A stretch of DNA of 64,000 nucleotides from Candidatus Microbacterium colombiense (GTDB taxonomy: Bacteria; Actinomycetota; Actinomycetes; Actinomycetales; Microbacteriaceae): the NCBI GenBank assembly GCA_029203165.1, contig CP119308.1, positions 1,550,001 through 1,614,000 on the forward strand, read 5' to 3'. The notes under the pieces are model-generated. The model saw only the letters and a program-made list of their open reading frames with translations, did no database searches and had not been told where the DNA came from. The position numbers and the translations under genes were made by a program. Of this stretch, positions 8,163 to 16,717 are shown in pieces (the stretch's first letter is position 1; the number at the start of each line of letters is the position of its first letter).

Positions 8163-8639
8163 TCAGGCGGACACGCCTGCGGGCTCCTGCTCGGGGCGCG
8201 GGAAGGCCGCGACGCGCTCGCGCAGGTCGTGCAGGCGGGTCACGAGATCGTGCGCCTCGTCGGGGTCGAGAGCGATGGCCTGCGTCAGGCACCCCTCCAA
8301 CCATCCGAGCTCCTCGATGATCGCTCGACTGCGCGCTGTCGGCAGCACGCGCACGCGGCGCCGATCGCTCTCCGAGGTCTCGCGCTCGATCAGGTCAGCG
8401 CTCTGCATGCGGCTGAGGAGGCCGGCGACGCTGCTGGAGTCCAGGAGAAGGGCCTCCGAGATCTGCCCCGGGGTCTGCTCACCTTCGCTCCACAGCAGCC
8501 CCAGCACCATCAGCTGCTGGTAGCTGAGCCCCCAAGGGGCGAGGAGGTCGCGATAGAGCTGCAGGGTCGCGTTCATCGTCGAATACAGGGCGAGGCACAC
8601 CGCCTCATTGCGACGTGCGGCTGACAGTCCCTCGGTCAT
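8163..8639 (-). CDS. MarR-family regulator, OhrR-like peroxide sensor
   Basis: A 158-residue MarR/OhrR winged-helix repressor. Cys15 sits in AVCLALYS, matching the reactive cysteine block of OhrR (LCFALY-type), where oxidation by organic peroxides releases DNA. The winged helix covers SYQQLMVLGLLWSEGEQTPGQ to the wing with SDRRRVRVL. Its gene precedes a glutathione peroxidase gene, an apt target. A 27-bp imperfect palindrome 10 nt before its start is a likely autoregulatory operator. In classic ohr loci the target is Ohr; here a thiol peroxidase takes that place. Confidence 0.88.
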   Translation of the reverse strand: MTEGLSAARRNEAVCLALYSTMNATLQLYRDLLAPWGLSYQQLMVLGLLWSEGEQTPGQISEALLLDSSSVAGLLSRMQSADLIERETSESDRRRVRVLPTARSRAIIEELGWLEGCLTQAIALDPDEAHDLVTRLHDLRERVAAFPRPEQEPAGVSA

Positions 8640-8648
8640 GCGATAAGC

Positions 8649-8675
8649 CTTGCACGCGAGTAACTCGTATACAAG
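8649..8675. promoter_or_regulatory. candidate OhrR-type operator
   Basis: Imperfect palindrome centred on 8662: inner arms CGAGT (8657-8661) and ACTCG (8663-8667) plus outer arms CTTG (8649-8652) and CAAG (8672-8675), also A8654/T8670. It lies 10-36 nt upstream of the regulator start at 8639, where a MarR dimer would block its promoter. Confidence 0.6.
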
Positions 8676-8731
8676 ATGTTTTTCGTTGCGACGCAGTCCC
8701 GCCTCTCGTGGTTCCGCGTTCGGTCAGGCCG

Positions 8732-8737
8732 TAGGGT
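8732..8737 (+). promoter_or_regulatory. -10 box, leaderless start of the PLP-enzyme gene
   Basis: TAGGGT ends 6 nt before GTG 8744, which implies a leaderless transcript and supports that start. Confidence 0.5.
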
Positions 8738-8743
8738 GGGGGA

Positions 8744-9991
8744 GTGCTCGATCTCACCGATGAACTGAGCCCCGTCGAGGGTGCCGCTGTGGTCTCTCCC
8801 GAGTGGGAGGATCCCGCCCGCTACTGGTCGCGACTCTCCGCGGCGACCGGCCATCTCCCGGCCCCGGTGGCGGTGATCGACCGTGAGGCATTGCGATACA
8901 ACGCGATGGATCTGCTGGTGCGGGCGGGTGGTCTCCCGATCCGCGTGGCCTCGAAATCGGTGCGGGTGCGGAGCGTTCTCGATGCCGTGCTGAAGCTCCC
9001 CGGTTACCGTGGCATCCTCGCGTTCACGCTGGCCGAAGCGCTCTGGCTCGCCGAAGACCACGACGACGTCATGCTCGGATATCCGACGGTCGACCGGGCG
9101 GGTCTGGAACGCCTCTTCGCCGACGAGCGCGCCGTCGAGCGCATCACCCTCATGATCGATGACCCGGTGCACCTCGATGTGATCGACAGTGTCGCCGGAC
9201 CGGGGGCGCGACCCGAGATCCGCGTCGCGATCGATGTGGACGCGTCGTGGAAGTCTGCCGTCCTCGGGCACATCGGGGTCAGACGGTCCGCACTGTTCAG
9301 TGCCGGCGAGGTCGTCGCGTTCGCACGCAAGGTCGTCGCACGTCCCGGGTTCCGCCTGGTCGGCCTGCAGATGTACGACGCCCAGATCGCCGGTCAGGGC
9401 GATGACGCCGGGCCCGATGCGCCCGTGATCCGCATGGTGCAGGCCCGCTCGCGCCATGAGCTGCGTGAGCGCCGTGCAGCGATCGTCGAGGCGGTCACCG
9501 CGGTGGCGTCACTCGAGATCATCAACGGCGGCGGCACCGGCTCTCTCGAGTTCACCGGCAGCGACGAGTCGTTGACCGAGGCCAGCGCCGGGAGCGGCCT
9601 GCTCGGCGGCCACCTGTTCGACGGATACCGATCCTTCCAGCCGGCTCCGGCGTCCGCCTTCGCCTTCGACGTCGTGCGGCGCCCCGCATCCGACATCGCG
9701 ACCGTGCTGGGCGGGGGATGGATCGCCTCAGGGCCTCCCGTCGCGTCACGTCAACCTCTGCCCGCCTGGCCCCAGGGTCTGCGCACGATGCCTCGTGAAG
9801 CGGCCGGCGAGGTGCAGACGCCGTTACAGGGACGCGCGGCCACGTCCCTCGGCGTCGGCGACCGCGTCTGGTTCCGGCATTCCAAGAGCGGCGAACCGGC
9901 GGAGCGGATCGAGAGGTACCACCTCGTGTCGGGAGATCAGGTGGTCGACGAACTCCCGACCTATCGCGGCGAAGGAAAGGCGTTTCTGTGA
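8744..9991 (+). CDS. fold-III PLP enzyme (amino acid deaminase/aldolase-like)
   Basis: A 415-residue enzyme with the alanine racemase-type barrel of D-threonine aldolase and D-serine deaminase relatives. Lys71 in IRVASKSVR is the probable PLP Schiff-base lysine; EIRVAIDVDASW and EIINGGGTGS line the barrel; the C-terminal beta domain contains GDRVWFRHSKSGEPAERIERYH, where metal-binding residues lie in relatives. The substrate is unknown. It contains a TTA leucine codon (9824-9826), rare in this genome type. Its stop overlaps the GTG of a lactone oxidase gene (GTGA), so the pair is coupled and may act in one pathway. Confidence 0.8.
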   Translation: MLDLTDELSPVEGAAVVSPEWEDPARYWSRLSAATGHLPAPVAVIDREALRYNAMDLLVRAGGLPIRVASKSVRVRSVLDAVLKLPGYRGILAFTLAEALWLAEDHDDVMLGYPTVDRAGLERLFADERAVERITLMIDDPVHLDVIDSVAGPGARPEIRVAIDVDASWKSAVLGHIGVRRSALFSAGEVVAFARKVVARPGFRLVGLQMYDAQIAGQGDDAGPDAPVIRMVQARSRHELRERRAAIVEAVTAVASLEIINGGGTGSLEFTGSDESLTEASAGSGLLGGHLFDGYRSFQPAPASAFAFDVVRRPASDIATVLGGGWIASGPPVASRQPLPAWPQGLRTMPREAAGEVQTPLQGRAATSLGVGDRVWFRHSKSGEPAERIERYHLVSGDQVVDELPTYRGEGKAFL

Positions 9992-11301
9992 CGAGGATCG
10001 GCGGGACGTGGCAGAACTGGGGACGATCGGCTTCCGTCCGACCCGTCCGGGTGGAGCGTCCGCGCAGCCCCGAGGGCGTGCAGCGTGCCGTTCTCGCCGC
10101 GTCAGCGCAGGGGCTCGCGATCAAAGCCGTGGGGGCAGGACACAGCTTCACCGGTATCGCGGTCGCTCCCGGGGTCCTCCTCGAACTCGATGACCTTCAA
10201 GGCCTCGTCTCCGCCGATGCGACCACGGGGCGGGTCACGCTGCTCGCAGGCACGCGGCTGCACCGTATCCCGTCCCTGCTGGCGCCGTTCGGCCTCGCGA
10301 TGCAGAATCTCGGCGACATCGACCGACAGTCGATCTCCGGAGCGATCTCCACCGGCACCCACGGGACGGGAGCGGGATACGGCGGTCTCGCGACTCAGGT
10401 CGTCGGCGTCACCCTGATCACCGCGAGTGGAGATTTCCTGCGCATCGACGAGCAGCACGACAGCGACCTGCTCCCTGCCGTCGCGCTCGGTCTCGGCGCC
10501 CTCGGGATCATCGTCGAGGTGACCCTCCAGTGCGTGCCCACCTTCGTCATGCACGCGACCGATGAACCTGCACCGCTGCACGACGTGCTCGATTCCCTCG
10601 ACGAGCGGGTGGCCGCATCCGATCACTTCGAGTTCTACTGGTTCCCGCACACCGAGGTCGCTCTGACCAAACGGCAGACGCGGTTGCCCGAGTCGACGGT
10701 TCGCAAGCCGCTCCCCGTCGTCGGGAAGTGGATCGACGAGACGCTGCTCTCCAACGGCGTGTATCGGGCGGTGTGCGCGACCGGGCAGCTGATGCCGGCC
10801 GTCACCCCTCCGTTCAGCCGCCTCGCCGTGAAGCTCACGGGCGACCGCGACTACACAGATCTGTCACATCGGGTGCTCACGCAGAGCCGCACCGTTCGCT
10901 TCCGGGAGATGGAGTACGCGCTTCCCGCGGAGAACGTCGTCCCGGCATTCCAGGAACTCCGCGAACTGATCGCAACGCGTGGATGGCGCATCGAGTTCCC
11001 CGTCGAGGTGCGATTCGCGGCGGCGGATGACCGGTGGCTCTCCACGGCGTACGGCCGTGCGACCGCGTACATCGCGGTGCACCGCTACTGGCGCGCCGAT
11101 CCCACGGTGTACTTCGAGGCCGTGGAGGAGATCATGCTCGCCCACGGCGGGAGGCCGCACTGGGGCAAGCTCCACACGCTGGACGCGACGCAGCTTCGCG
11201 CGCGCTACCCTCGATTCGACGACTTCCTCGCGGTACGAGATCGACTCGACCCCGAACACCGATTCGGAAACCGCTACCTGGAACGCGTCCTCGGCGCCTG
11301 A
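9988..11301 (+). CDS. FAD-linked D-arabinono-1,4-lactone oxidase-like protein
   Basis: A vanillyl-alcohol-oxidase-type flavoprotein of 437 residues. The N-terminal FAD domain has GAGHSFTGIA, whose His is the usual site of covalent flavin, and DRQSISGAISTGTHGTG. The C-terminal ALO domain ends with PHWGKLH and PRFDDFLAVRDRLDPEHRF, as in aldonolactone oxidases. It would oxidise a sugar lactone or alditol with oxygen or another acceptor. It is translationally coupled to the PLP enzyme before it. Actinobacterial relatives act on gulono-, arabinono-lactone or alditols; which one applies cannot be read from sequence. Confidence 0.87.
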   Translation: MTRIGGTWQNWGRSASVRPVRVERPRSPEGVQRAVLAASAQGLAIKAVGAGHSFTGIAVAPGVLLELDDLQGLVSADATTGRVTLLAGTRLHRIPSLLAPFGLAMQNLGDIDRQSISGAISTGTHGTGAGYGGLATQVVGVTLITASGDFLRIDEQHDSDLLPAVALGLGALGIIVEVTLQCVPTFVMHATDEPAPLHDVLDSLDERVAASDHFEFYWFPHTEVALTKRQTRLPESTVRKPLPVVGKWIDETLLSNGVYRAVCATGQLMPAVTPPFSRLAVKLTGDRDYTDLSHRVLTQSRTVRFREMEYALPAENVVPAFQELRELIATRGWRIEFPVEVRFAAADDRWLSTAYGRATAYIAVHRYWRADPTVYFEAVEEIMLAHGGRPHWGKLHTLDATQLRARYPRFDDFLAVRDRLDPEHRFGNRYLERVLGA

Positions 11302-11357
11302 GGCGCATTTCACAGCACGCATGCCTCCGTGTCCAGTACACGTGCAGACAGCGCCGA

Positions 11358-11363
11358 TAGGAT
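11358..11363 (+). promoter_or_regulatory. -10 box for lemA-family gene
   Basis: TAGGAT, about 30 nt before ATG 11393. Unlike the leaderless genes, it leaves a short leader that holds a GAGGAAGGG ribosome site. Confidence 0.45.
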
Positions 11364-11392
11364 GAGACAAAACGAGGAAGGGTGGGCCTCTG

Positions 11393-11959
11393 ATGGAATG
11401 GCTTGTGCCAGTACTGATCGTCGTGGGCGTGATTCTGCTGGTCGGGATCTATCTGTGGGCGACGTACAACTCGCTGGTGCAGCTGAACGTCAGAGTCGAC
11501 GAAGCATGGAGCGGCATCACGGTGCAGCTCAAGCGACGAGCCGATCTCATCCCCAATCTGATCGAGACGGTCAAGGGATACGCCTCGCACGAGAAGGCGG
11601 TCTTCGAGAACGTCACCCGTGCGCGCGCCGAGACTCTGAACGCCGGCAGCCCCGGCGCGGCAGGCATCGCTGAAGGACACCTGCAGCAGGCGCTGCGCAG
11701 CCTGTTCGCGGTCGCCGAGGCATACCCGCAGCTGCAGGCCAGCCAGAACTTCCTCCAGGTGCAGCAGGCTCTGGTCGACACCGAGGACAAGATCCAGGCT
11801 GCACGCCGGTTCTACAACGGCGGTGTGCGTGAGCTGAACACCAAGATCAAGGTGTTCCCGAACAACCTCTTCGCCAAGGGACTCGGCTTCACGGAGCGCG
11901 AGTTCTTCGAGGTGGCCGACAGCGGAGCGATCTCCGAGCCGCCGCGCGTCCAGTTCTGA
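11393..11959 (+). CDS. LemA family protein
   Basis: A 188-residue membrane-anchored helical-bundle protein. One N-terminal membrane helix (VPVLIVVGVILLVGIYLW) is followed by the family core: YNSLVQLNVRVDEAWSGI, LKRRADLIPNLIETVKGY, ENVTRARAETL, YPQLQASQNFL, and RRFYNGGVRELNTKIKVFPNN. LemA proteins have no settled biochemical function; some sit beside TPM-domain proteins or proteases, but here the next gene is convergent and unrelated. Confidence 0.93.
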   Translation: MEWLVPVLIVVGVILLVGIYLWATYNSLVQLNVRVDEAWSGITVQLKRRADLIPNLIETVKGYASHEKAVFENVTRARAETLNAGSPGAAGIAEGHLQQALRSLFAVAEAYPQLQASQNFLQVQQALVDTEDKIQAARRFYNGGVRELNTKIKVFPNNLFAKGLGFTEREFFEVADSGAISEPPRVQF

Positions 11960-11987
11960 GCCACGCCGGCACACTGAGACCTCCGGG

Positions 11988-12887
11988 TCACCAGAACGTC
12001 AACGCGATGTTCGTGTCGGTGAAGGCGACATCTCCTCGGAGCATCCAGGCGTCGGTGCGGTAGGTCGTCGTTCGCGATGATCCGTCTCGACCTGTTCCCA
12101 TCACGGTCGCGACCAGCACGCCGGCGCTCGTCGTGAACTCCTCCGCGTCGAGAGTCATCGTCGGTGCCGTGTCGATTCGGTATTCGACGTCGCTGACGAC
12201 CGTGAACTCGGTGCCCCACGGGATCCGGATGCCGCAGCCGTCCGGAGGCCGTGCGCTCGGCCGCGTGCACTCCGCGAGATGCTCATCGAGTGCCTCTTGC
12301 GCTGCTGTCGTGGCGGCGGATCGGAGGGTCGGCTCCAGGGCGACATCGCTCGCTTCTCCCGGGAGGACCTCGATCGTCGCCGCACCGTCGAGCAGATCCG
12401 CGGGTGCGGCGGACGCGGTGTACATCGCAGGGAGGAGAGAGATCGCCTCGTCGGTGGGGAATGTGACGCCACCGACCGCGACGAACGAACCGATGGTCGT
12501 CGTCGTGCTCGCAGTCCCCAGCGAAGACGCGTCGACGACCCACCGGGTGTCGGAACGCGACAGGGAGAGGGTCGCGGTTTGCGATGCGTCGGCGAGTCCG
12601 AAGGAGATCGCGGCGGTCGCTCGGTCGCCGCTCTCGTCGACGGAGGTCACCGCGACGTCTGCGATGCGCTGGTCGGCGCCGTCCAGCGCCGTGAGCGAGT
12701 CATCCGGCACGGCAGGGGACAGATCCGCGATCGCAGCGACATCACCGGATTCGAGCGCGCGGAGGTAGGAGAGCGCAGTCGCCTCGGCCGTTGCGGGACG
12801 AGCTGACTGCCAGATCCACAGCGCTGCGGCGAGCAGGACTGCCGCGGCGACGGCGCCGGCGACTATCCATTTCGCCGCGCGTGTCAT
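11988..12887 (-). CDS. uncharacterised secreted or membrane-anchored protein
   Basis: A 299-residue protein of unknown function. An N-terminal membrane helix (WIVAGAVAAAVLLAAALWIW) is followed by an extracytoplasmic domain. The start of that domain (EATALSYLRALESGDVAAIADL) looks like the NTF2-like DUF4878 fold. Two cysteines (AECTRPS and DGCGIRI) could form a disulfide outside the cell. Its ATG at 12887 overlaps the stop of the AlkX-like gene (ATGA), so the two are translated together, though no functional link is known. Confidence 0.7.
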   Translation of the reverse strand: MTRAAKWIVAGAVAAAVLLAAALWIWQSARPATAEATALSYLRALESGDVAAIADLSPAVPDDSLTALDGADQRIADVAVTSVDESGDRATAAISFGLADASQTATLSLSRSDTRWVVDASSLGTASTTTTIGSFVAVGGVTFPTDEAISLLPAMYTASAAPADLLDGAATIEVLPGEASDVALEPTLRSAATTAAQEALDEHLAECTRPSARPPDGCGIRIPWGTEFTVVSDVEYRIDTAPTMTLDAEEFTTSAGVLVATVMGTGRDGSSRTTTYRTDAWMLRGDVAFTDTNIALTFW

Positions 12888-14143
12888 CCGAGGGCCTCTC
12901 GCGGATGCAGATGGCGGAGGATGGATGCCCCCTCGTACCCAAGCAGGGCATGATGCACCGCGCTGGACGCATCGCCCCAGCCCGACACCGAGACGTGCTC
13001 CAGGCCCTGCCACGTCGCCGCGAGCGCCAGCTCGCGAGCGATCGGGCCCGCATCCTCTGCCCGTGCCTGCGGCTCCCACCATGCCGACTGCACCTGAAGC
13101 GTGGAGGCGGCGCGGTCAGCCTTGAGATCGACCCGCGCGACGATCCGATCCCCGACCAGGACGGGCAGGGAGTAGTAGCCATAGCGTCGTTTGTCGGCCG
13201 GCACGTAGATCTCGATCCGATAGTCGAGATCGAAGGCGCGCAGCGCGCGATCGCGGAACCAGACGACAGGGTCGAACGGCGTCAGCAGTGCGGCCGCGTC
13301 GACAGCGCGGGGGAGCACCGCATCGCGATGACGCCAGGCGGCAAGGGGGCGCCCTCCGCGTTCCCAGCCGCGCACCTGCACCGGAAGGAGCTCACCCGAC
13401 GCGGTCAGGTCGTCGATGGCCTGCGAGACGGCGGCTCGATCCTTGATCCGGTAGTAGTCCGCGAGATCGGCCTGGGTGGCGACCCCGGAGGAGCGTGCGG
13501 CGCGGCCGATCAGCGTGCGGATGGCATCTGAGCGCGCGACCTCGCGAGACAGGATGTGCTCGGGCACGACGTGCTCCGCCAGCGCGTACGTGCGCTCGAA
13601 GCCCTTCCTGCCGCTGATGGCGACGTCGCCCGTGCGCCACAGATGCTCCAGTGCGAGCTTCGCGTCGTCCCAGTCCCACCATGTGCCGCGCTCGCGCGGC
13701 GCGTCTTCACGCAGATCGGCGGGCCGGAGCGGGCCGCGTGCACGCAGCTCGTCCTGCACCCATCGCATGGTGCGGGCGTTGGTGTGCGCCCAGGAGCCGT
13801 CCGCTTCCCAACGACGGCGGAAGTCGTCCATGCGGAACCGCCACAGCGGCCAGTCGTCGATCGGGATGAACGTCGCCTCGTGGGCCAGGTACTCGACGTA
13901 GTGCGTCGTGCGCGAGAGGAACACGCGGTCGAGCAGTGCCGGGTCGTAGGAGCCCAGCCGGGAGAGCAGCGGCAGATAGTGGGACCGGGCGAAGACGTTG
14001 ACCGAGTCGATCTGCAGAACGCCGATGCGCTCCATCAGCCGGTGGATGTGGCGACTGGTGACGGACGACGGTCGCGCGCGGGTGAAGCCCTGGGCCGCCA
14101 GCGCCATCCGGCGCGCCTGTACGGGGCTGAGAGTGTCTGTCAC
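12884..14143 (-). CDS. winged-helix DNA glycosylase, AlkX/YcaQ-like (HTH_42)
   Basis: Member of the AlkZ/AlkX/YcaQ superfamily (older name DUF1006), 419 residues from GTG 14143. These monofunctional glycosylases remove alkylated bases; E. coli YcaQ unhooks nitrogen-mustard cross-links. The catalytic motif is Q-aliphatic-D in the YcaQ branch and Q-aliphatic-Q in the AlkZ branch; here residues 44-46 are Gln-Ile-Asp (GVLQIDSVNV), placing it with YcaQ. Other family blocks are YLPLLSRLGSYD, HYVEYLAHEA, and DPVVWFRDRALRAFDLDYRIEIYVP (in parts). A TACGCT box 6 nt upstream supports the start. Lesion specificity is inferred. Confidence 0.85.
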   Translation of the reverse strand: MTDTLSPVQARRMALAAQGFTRARPSSVTSRHIHRLMERIGVLQIDSVNVFARSHYLPLLSRLGSYDPALLDRVFLSRTTHYVEYLAHEATFIPIDDWPLWRFRMDDFRRRWEADGSWAHTNARTMRWVQDELRARGPLRPADLREDAPRERGTWWDWDDAKLALEHLWRTGDVAISGRKGFERTYALAEHVVPEHILSREVARSDAIRTLIGRAARSSGVATQADLADYYRIKDRAAVSQAIDDLTASGELLPVQVRGWERGGRPLAAWRHRDAVLPRAVDAAALLTPFDPVVWFRDRALRAFDLDYRIEIYVPADKRRYGYYSLPVLVGDRIVARVDLKADRAASTLQVQSAWWEPQARAEDAGPIARELALAATWQGLEHVSVSGWGDASSAVHHALLGYEGASILRHLHPREALG

Positions 14144-14149
14144 GTGGTC

Positions 14150-14155
14150 AGCGTA
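14150..14155 (-). promoter_or_regulatory. -10 box of the AlkX-like gene (leaderless)
   Basis: TACGCT on the minus strand, ending 6 nt before GTG 14143. Confidence 0.5.
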
Positions 14156-14207
14156 TCGCCGGGCGCCGACATCCGTAGCGCGGCGACGAGCCCCTCCGGG
14201 ATCGCCG

Positions 14208-14213
14208 TAGACT
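14208..14213 (+). promoter_or_regulatory. -10 box of the AI-2E family gene (leaderless)
   Basis: TAGACT ends 6 nt before ATG 14220. It is divergent from the AlkX-like promoter with only 52 nt between the two boxes. Confidence 0.5.
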
Positions 14214-14219
14214 TGGGCG

Positions 14220-15416
14220 ATGAGCGACGAACAGCGGCCCCGGCTGAGGGACCTGTTCCGTGCGCGTCCGATCACCACGGACCGGACGGTGACGACGGAA
14301 GCCGACGAGGCCGTGCCTCTCACCCTGCGCATCACGGCGGGTTACGCGTGGCGCCTGCTCCTGATCGCCGCGGCGATCGGCGTGTTCATCTGGCTGGTCA
14401 TGCTGCTCAAGCTGCTCGTGATCCCTCTCATGGTCGGCATCCTCATCACCGCTCTGCTGTGGCCGGCGTTCGACTGGATGCTGCGCCACCGCTTCCCGCG
14501 GTGGACGGCGATCCTGATCTCGTTGCTCGGCACGGCGGCGATCGTCGGCGGACTGCTGTGGCTGGTCATCTGGCAGGTGCGGGTCGAACTCCCCGATGTG
14601 CAGAAGAGCTCGACCGAGGCGTTCAACCAGTTCCAGGTGTGGTTGCACGACGGTCCGCTCAATCTCTCCGACACGCAGATCGCGGATTACCTCCAGCAGG
14701 GCCTGGACATGCTCAACGAGCAGGCCCAGGTGCTGTGGTCCGGAGCGCTCGCGATCGGCACGACGGTCGGACACGTCGCGACCGGTGCCGTGCTCTCGCT
14801 CTTCATCCTCATCTGCCTTCTCGCGGACGGCGCAGGGATCTGGCGCTGGACGCTCAAGCTCTTCCCGCGTAACGCTCGTCAGGCAGCCGACGGCGCGGCG
14901 CGCAACGGTTGGAAGACCATCGTCAACTACGCGCGGACGCAGTTGTTCGTCGCCACGATCGACGCGATCGGTATCGGTCTCGGTGCGTTCCTGCTGCAGG
15001 TTCCGCTGGCGCTCCCGGTCGCCGTGCTCGTGTTCCTCGGCTCGTTCATCCCGATCGTCGGCGCGGTCGTCACCGGTGCCGTCGCGGTGTTCCTGGCACT
15101 GGTCTACAACGGACCGTGGATCGCGCTCTGGATGCTCGTGGTCGTGCTGGCGGTCCAGCAGATCGAGGGGCACATCCTGCAGCCGATCCTGATGGGATCC
15201 GCAGTGAAGGTGCACCCCCTGGCCGTCGTCCTCGTCGTCGCGGGTGGGGCCATGATCGCCGGCATCCCCGGCGCACTCTTCGCCGTGCCGTTGGCGGCGT
15301 TCGTCAACGTCGCGGCCGTGACGTTGAGCTCCGGCTCCTGGCGCACCGGCGTCGATCCGAGCGGAGACCTGATCTGGAGCACAGTACCGCGACAGCGGAG
15401 ACGGAGGAATCGATGA
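14220..15416 (+). CDS. AI-2E family transporter (PerM/TqsA-like)
   Basis: A 398-residue polytopic membrane protein of the AI-2 exporter/PerM superfamily. It has two N-terminal membrane segments after a cytoplasmic tail, a central soluble loop (QVRVELPDVQKSSTEAFNQ), and a C-terminal hydrophobic block with the family pattern PVAVLVFLGSFIPIVGAVVTG and QQIEGHILQPILMG. Members export autoinducer-2 or act in sodium/proton exchange; the substrate is not predictable. Its TGA overlaps the ATG of threonine deaminase (ATGA), an odd but coupled partner. Confidence 0.9.
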   Translation: MSDEQRPRLRDLFRARPITTDRTVTTEADEAVPLTLRITAGYAWRLLLIAAAIGVFIWLVMLLKLLVIPLMVGILITALLWPAFDWMLRHRFPRWTAILISLLGTAAIVGGLLWLVIWQVRVELPDVQKSSTEAFNQFQVWLHDGPLNLSDTQIADYLQQGLDMLNEQAQVLWSGALAIGTTVGHVATGAVLSLFILICLLADGAGIWRWTLKLFPRNARQAADGAARNGWKTIVNYARTQLFVATIDAIGIGLGAFLLQVPLALPVAVLVFLGSFIPIVGAVVTGAVAVFLALVYNGPWIALWMLVVVLAVQQIEGHILQPILMGSAVKVHPLAVVLVVAGGAMIAGIPGALFAVPLAAFVNVAAVTLSSGSWRTGVDPSGDLIWSTVPRQRRRRNR

Positions 15417-16642
15417 GCGAAGTCCCCAGCCTGACCGAGTTCGAGCATGCAGCTCAGAGTCTGGCTGAGGTGATCTCGCACACGCCGACGCTGCCGTCGC
15501 GAGCCCTCTCCGACATCCTCGGGGTTCCCGTCGTGCTCAAGATGGAGAATCTCCAGCGCACCGGATCGTTCAAGATCCGTGGCGCGGCCTACCGCCTCTC
15601 GCGCCTCAGCGCGGATGAGCGCGCTCGCGGAGTCGTGGCGGCATCCGCCGGCAACCACGCGCAGGGCGTCGCTCTCGCGGCCCAGGAGCTGGGAATCACC
15701 GCGACCATCTTCATGCCGTTGGGCGTGCCCGTTCCCAAGCTCCTCGCGACGCGCGGCTACGGTGCCGACGTCGTGCTCGAGGGCGAGACGGTGGCGACCT
15801 CGCTGCGGCTCGCGGCCGAGTTCGCCGAGCGCACGGGCGCCGTGCTCATCCCGCCGTTCGATCACCGCGATGTCGTGATCGGCCAGGGCACACTCGGGCT
15901 CGAGCTGCTCGAAGACGCTCCCGACGTCGACACGATCGTGCTCGGCATCGGTGGCGGCGGTCTCATCGCAGGGGTCGCTGCGGCGGTGAAGGCACGGGCG
16001 GCGGAACTCGGTCGCACCGTGCGCATCATCGGTGTGCAGGCCGAGAATGCCGCGGCCGTGCCGCCGTCGCTCGAGGCCGGGCATCCGGTCGACATTGTCA
16101 CGAGGCCCACGATCGCCGACGGAATCCTCGTCGCGCGCCCGGGAGCGATTCCCTTCGACATCATCAAGGATCACGTCGACGAGGTCGTGACGGTCTCCGA
16201 CGATGACCTCGCCCGCGCGATCCTGGTACTGCTCGAGCAGGCCAAGGTCGTCGTGGAGCCCGCAGGCGCCGCCGGCGTCGCGGCGATCCTGTCCGGCAAG
16301 ATCTCCGCCACCGGCAAGACGATGGCCGTGCTCTCCGGCGGCAACATCGATCCGCTCCTTCTGCAGCGCGTCGTCTCCCACGGTCTCGCCGCATCCGGCC
16401 GCTACCTGACGATCCGCATCCCGTTGCCCGATCGACCCGGCCAGCTCGCCCGGGTGTCCGAGTTGATCGCGGAGGCGGGAGCGAACGTGATCGAGGCGAT
16501 GCACACGCGTCACGGTCACGGGTTGCAGATCAGCGACGTCATCCTGGAGCTCAGCGTCGAGACACGTGGTCCCGAGCACTCCGAGCACACGCTCGACACG
16601 CTGCGCGCCGCCGGATTCGAACCCATCCTGGTTCCGGACTGA
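15413..16642 (+). CDS. ilvA: threonine ammonia-lyase with C-terminal ACT domain
   Basis: PLP enzyme turning threonine into 2-oxobutanoate and ammonia, the entry to isoleucine synthesis. 409 residues from ATG 15413, overlapping the previous stop. PLP-binding Lys is in GSFKIRGAAYR, SAGNHAQGVA binds the phosphate side, and IGGGGLIAGVAAAVK is the glycine loop. A single C-terminal ACT domain (RIPLPDRPGQLARVSELIAEAG) makes it the shorter TdcB/IlvA-like form, where regulation may be by AMP or weakly by isoleucine. A very strong two-way terminator follows. Confidence 0.93.
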   Translation: MSEVPSLTEFEHAAQSLAEVISHTPTLPSRALSDILGVPVVLKMENLQRTGSFKIRGAAYRLSRLSADERARGVVAASAGNHAQGVALAAQELGITATIFMPLGVPVPKLLATRGYGADVVLEGETVATSLRLAAEFAERTGAVLIPPFDHRDVVIGQGTLGLELLEDAPDVDTIVLGIGGGGLIAGVAAAVKARAAELGRTVRIIGVQAENAAAVPPSLEAGHPVDIVTRPTIADGILVARPGAIPFDIIKDHVDEVVTVSDDDLARAILVLLEQAKVVVEPAGAAGVAAILSGKISATGKTMAVLSGGNIDPLLLQRVVSHGLAASGRYLTIRIPLPDRPGQLARVSELIAEAGANVIEAMHTRHGHGLQISDVILELSVETRGPEHSEHTLDTLRAAGFEPILVPD

Positions 16643-16652
16643 TCCGCACGAC

Positions 16653-16702
16653 ACAGACGCAGAACGCCCTCCGGCCACGGCCGGAGGGCGTTCTGCGTCT
16701 GT
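16653..16702. terminator. two-way terminator between ilvA and greA
   Basis: Perfect 24-bp inverted repeat (16653-16676 and 16679-16702, outer ends ACAGACGCAGAACGCCC and its complement) with a 2-nt centre. It lies between the convergent ends of ilvA and greA, so it can serve both. Confidence 0.88.
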
Positions 16703-16717
16703 ATCCAGTGACGGGTA

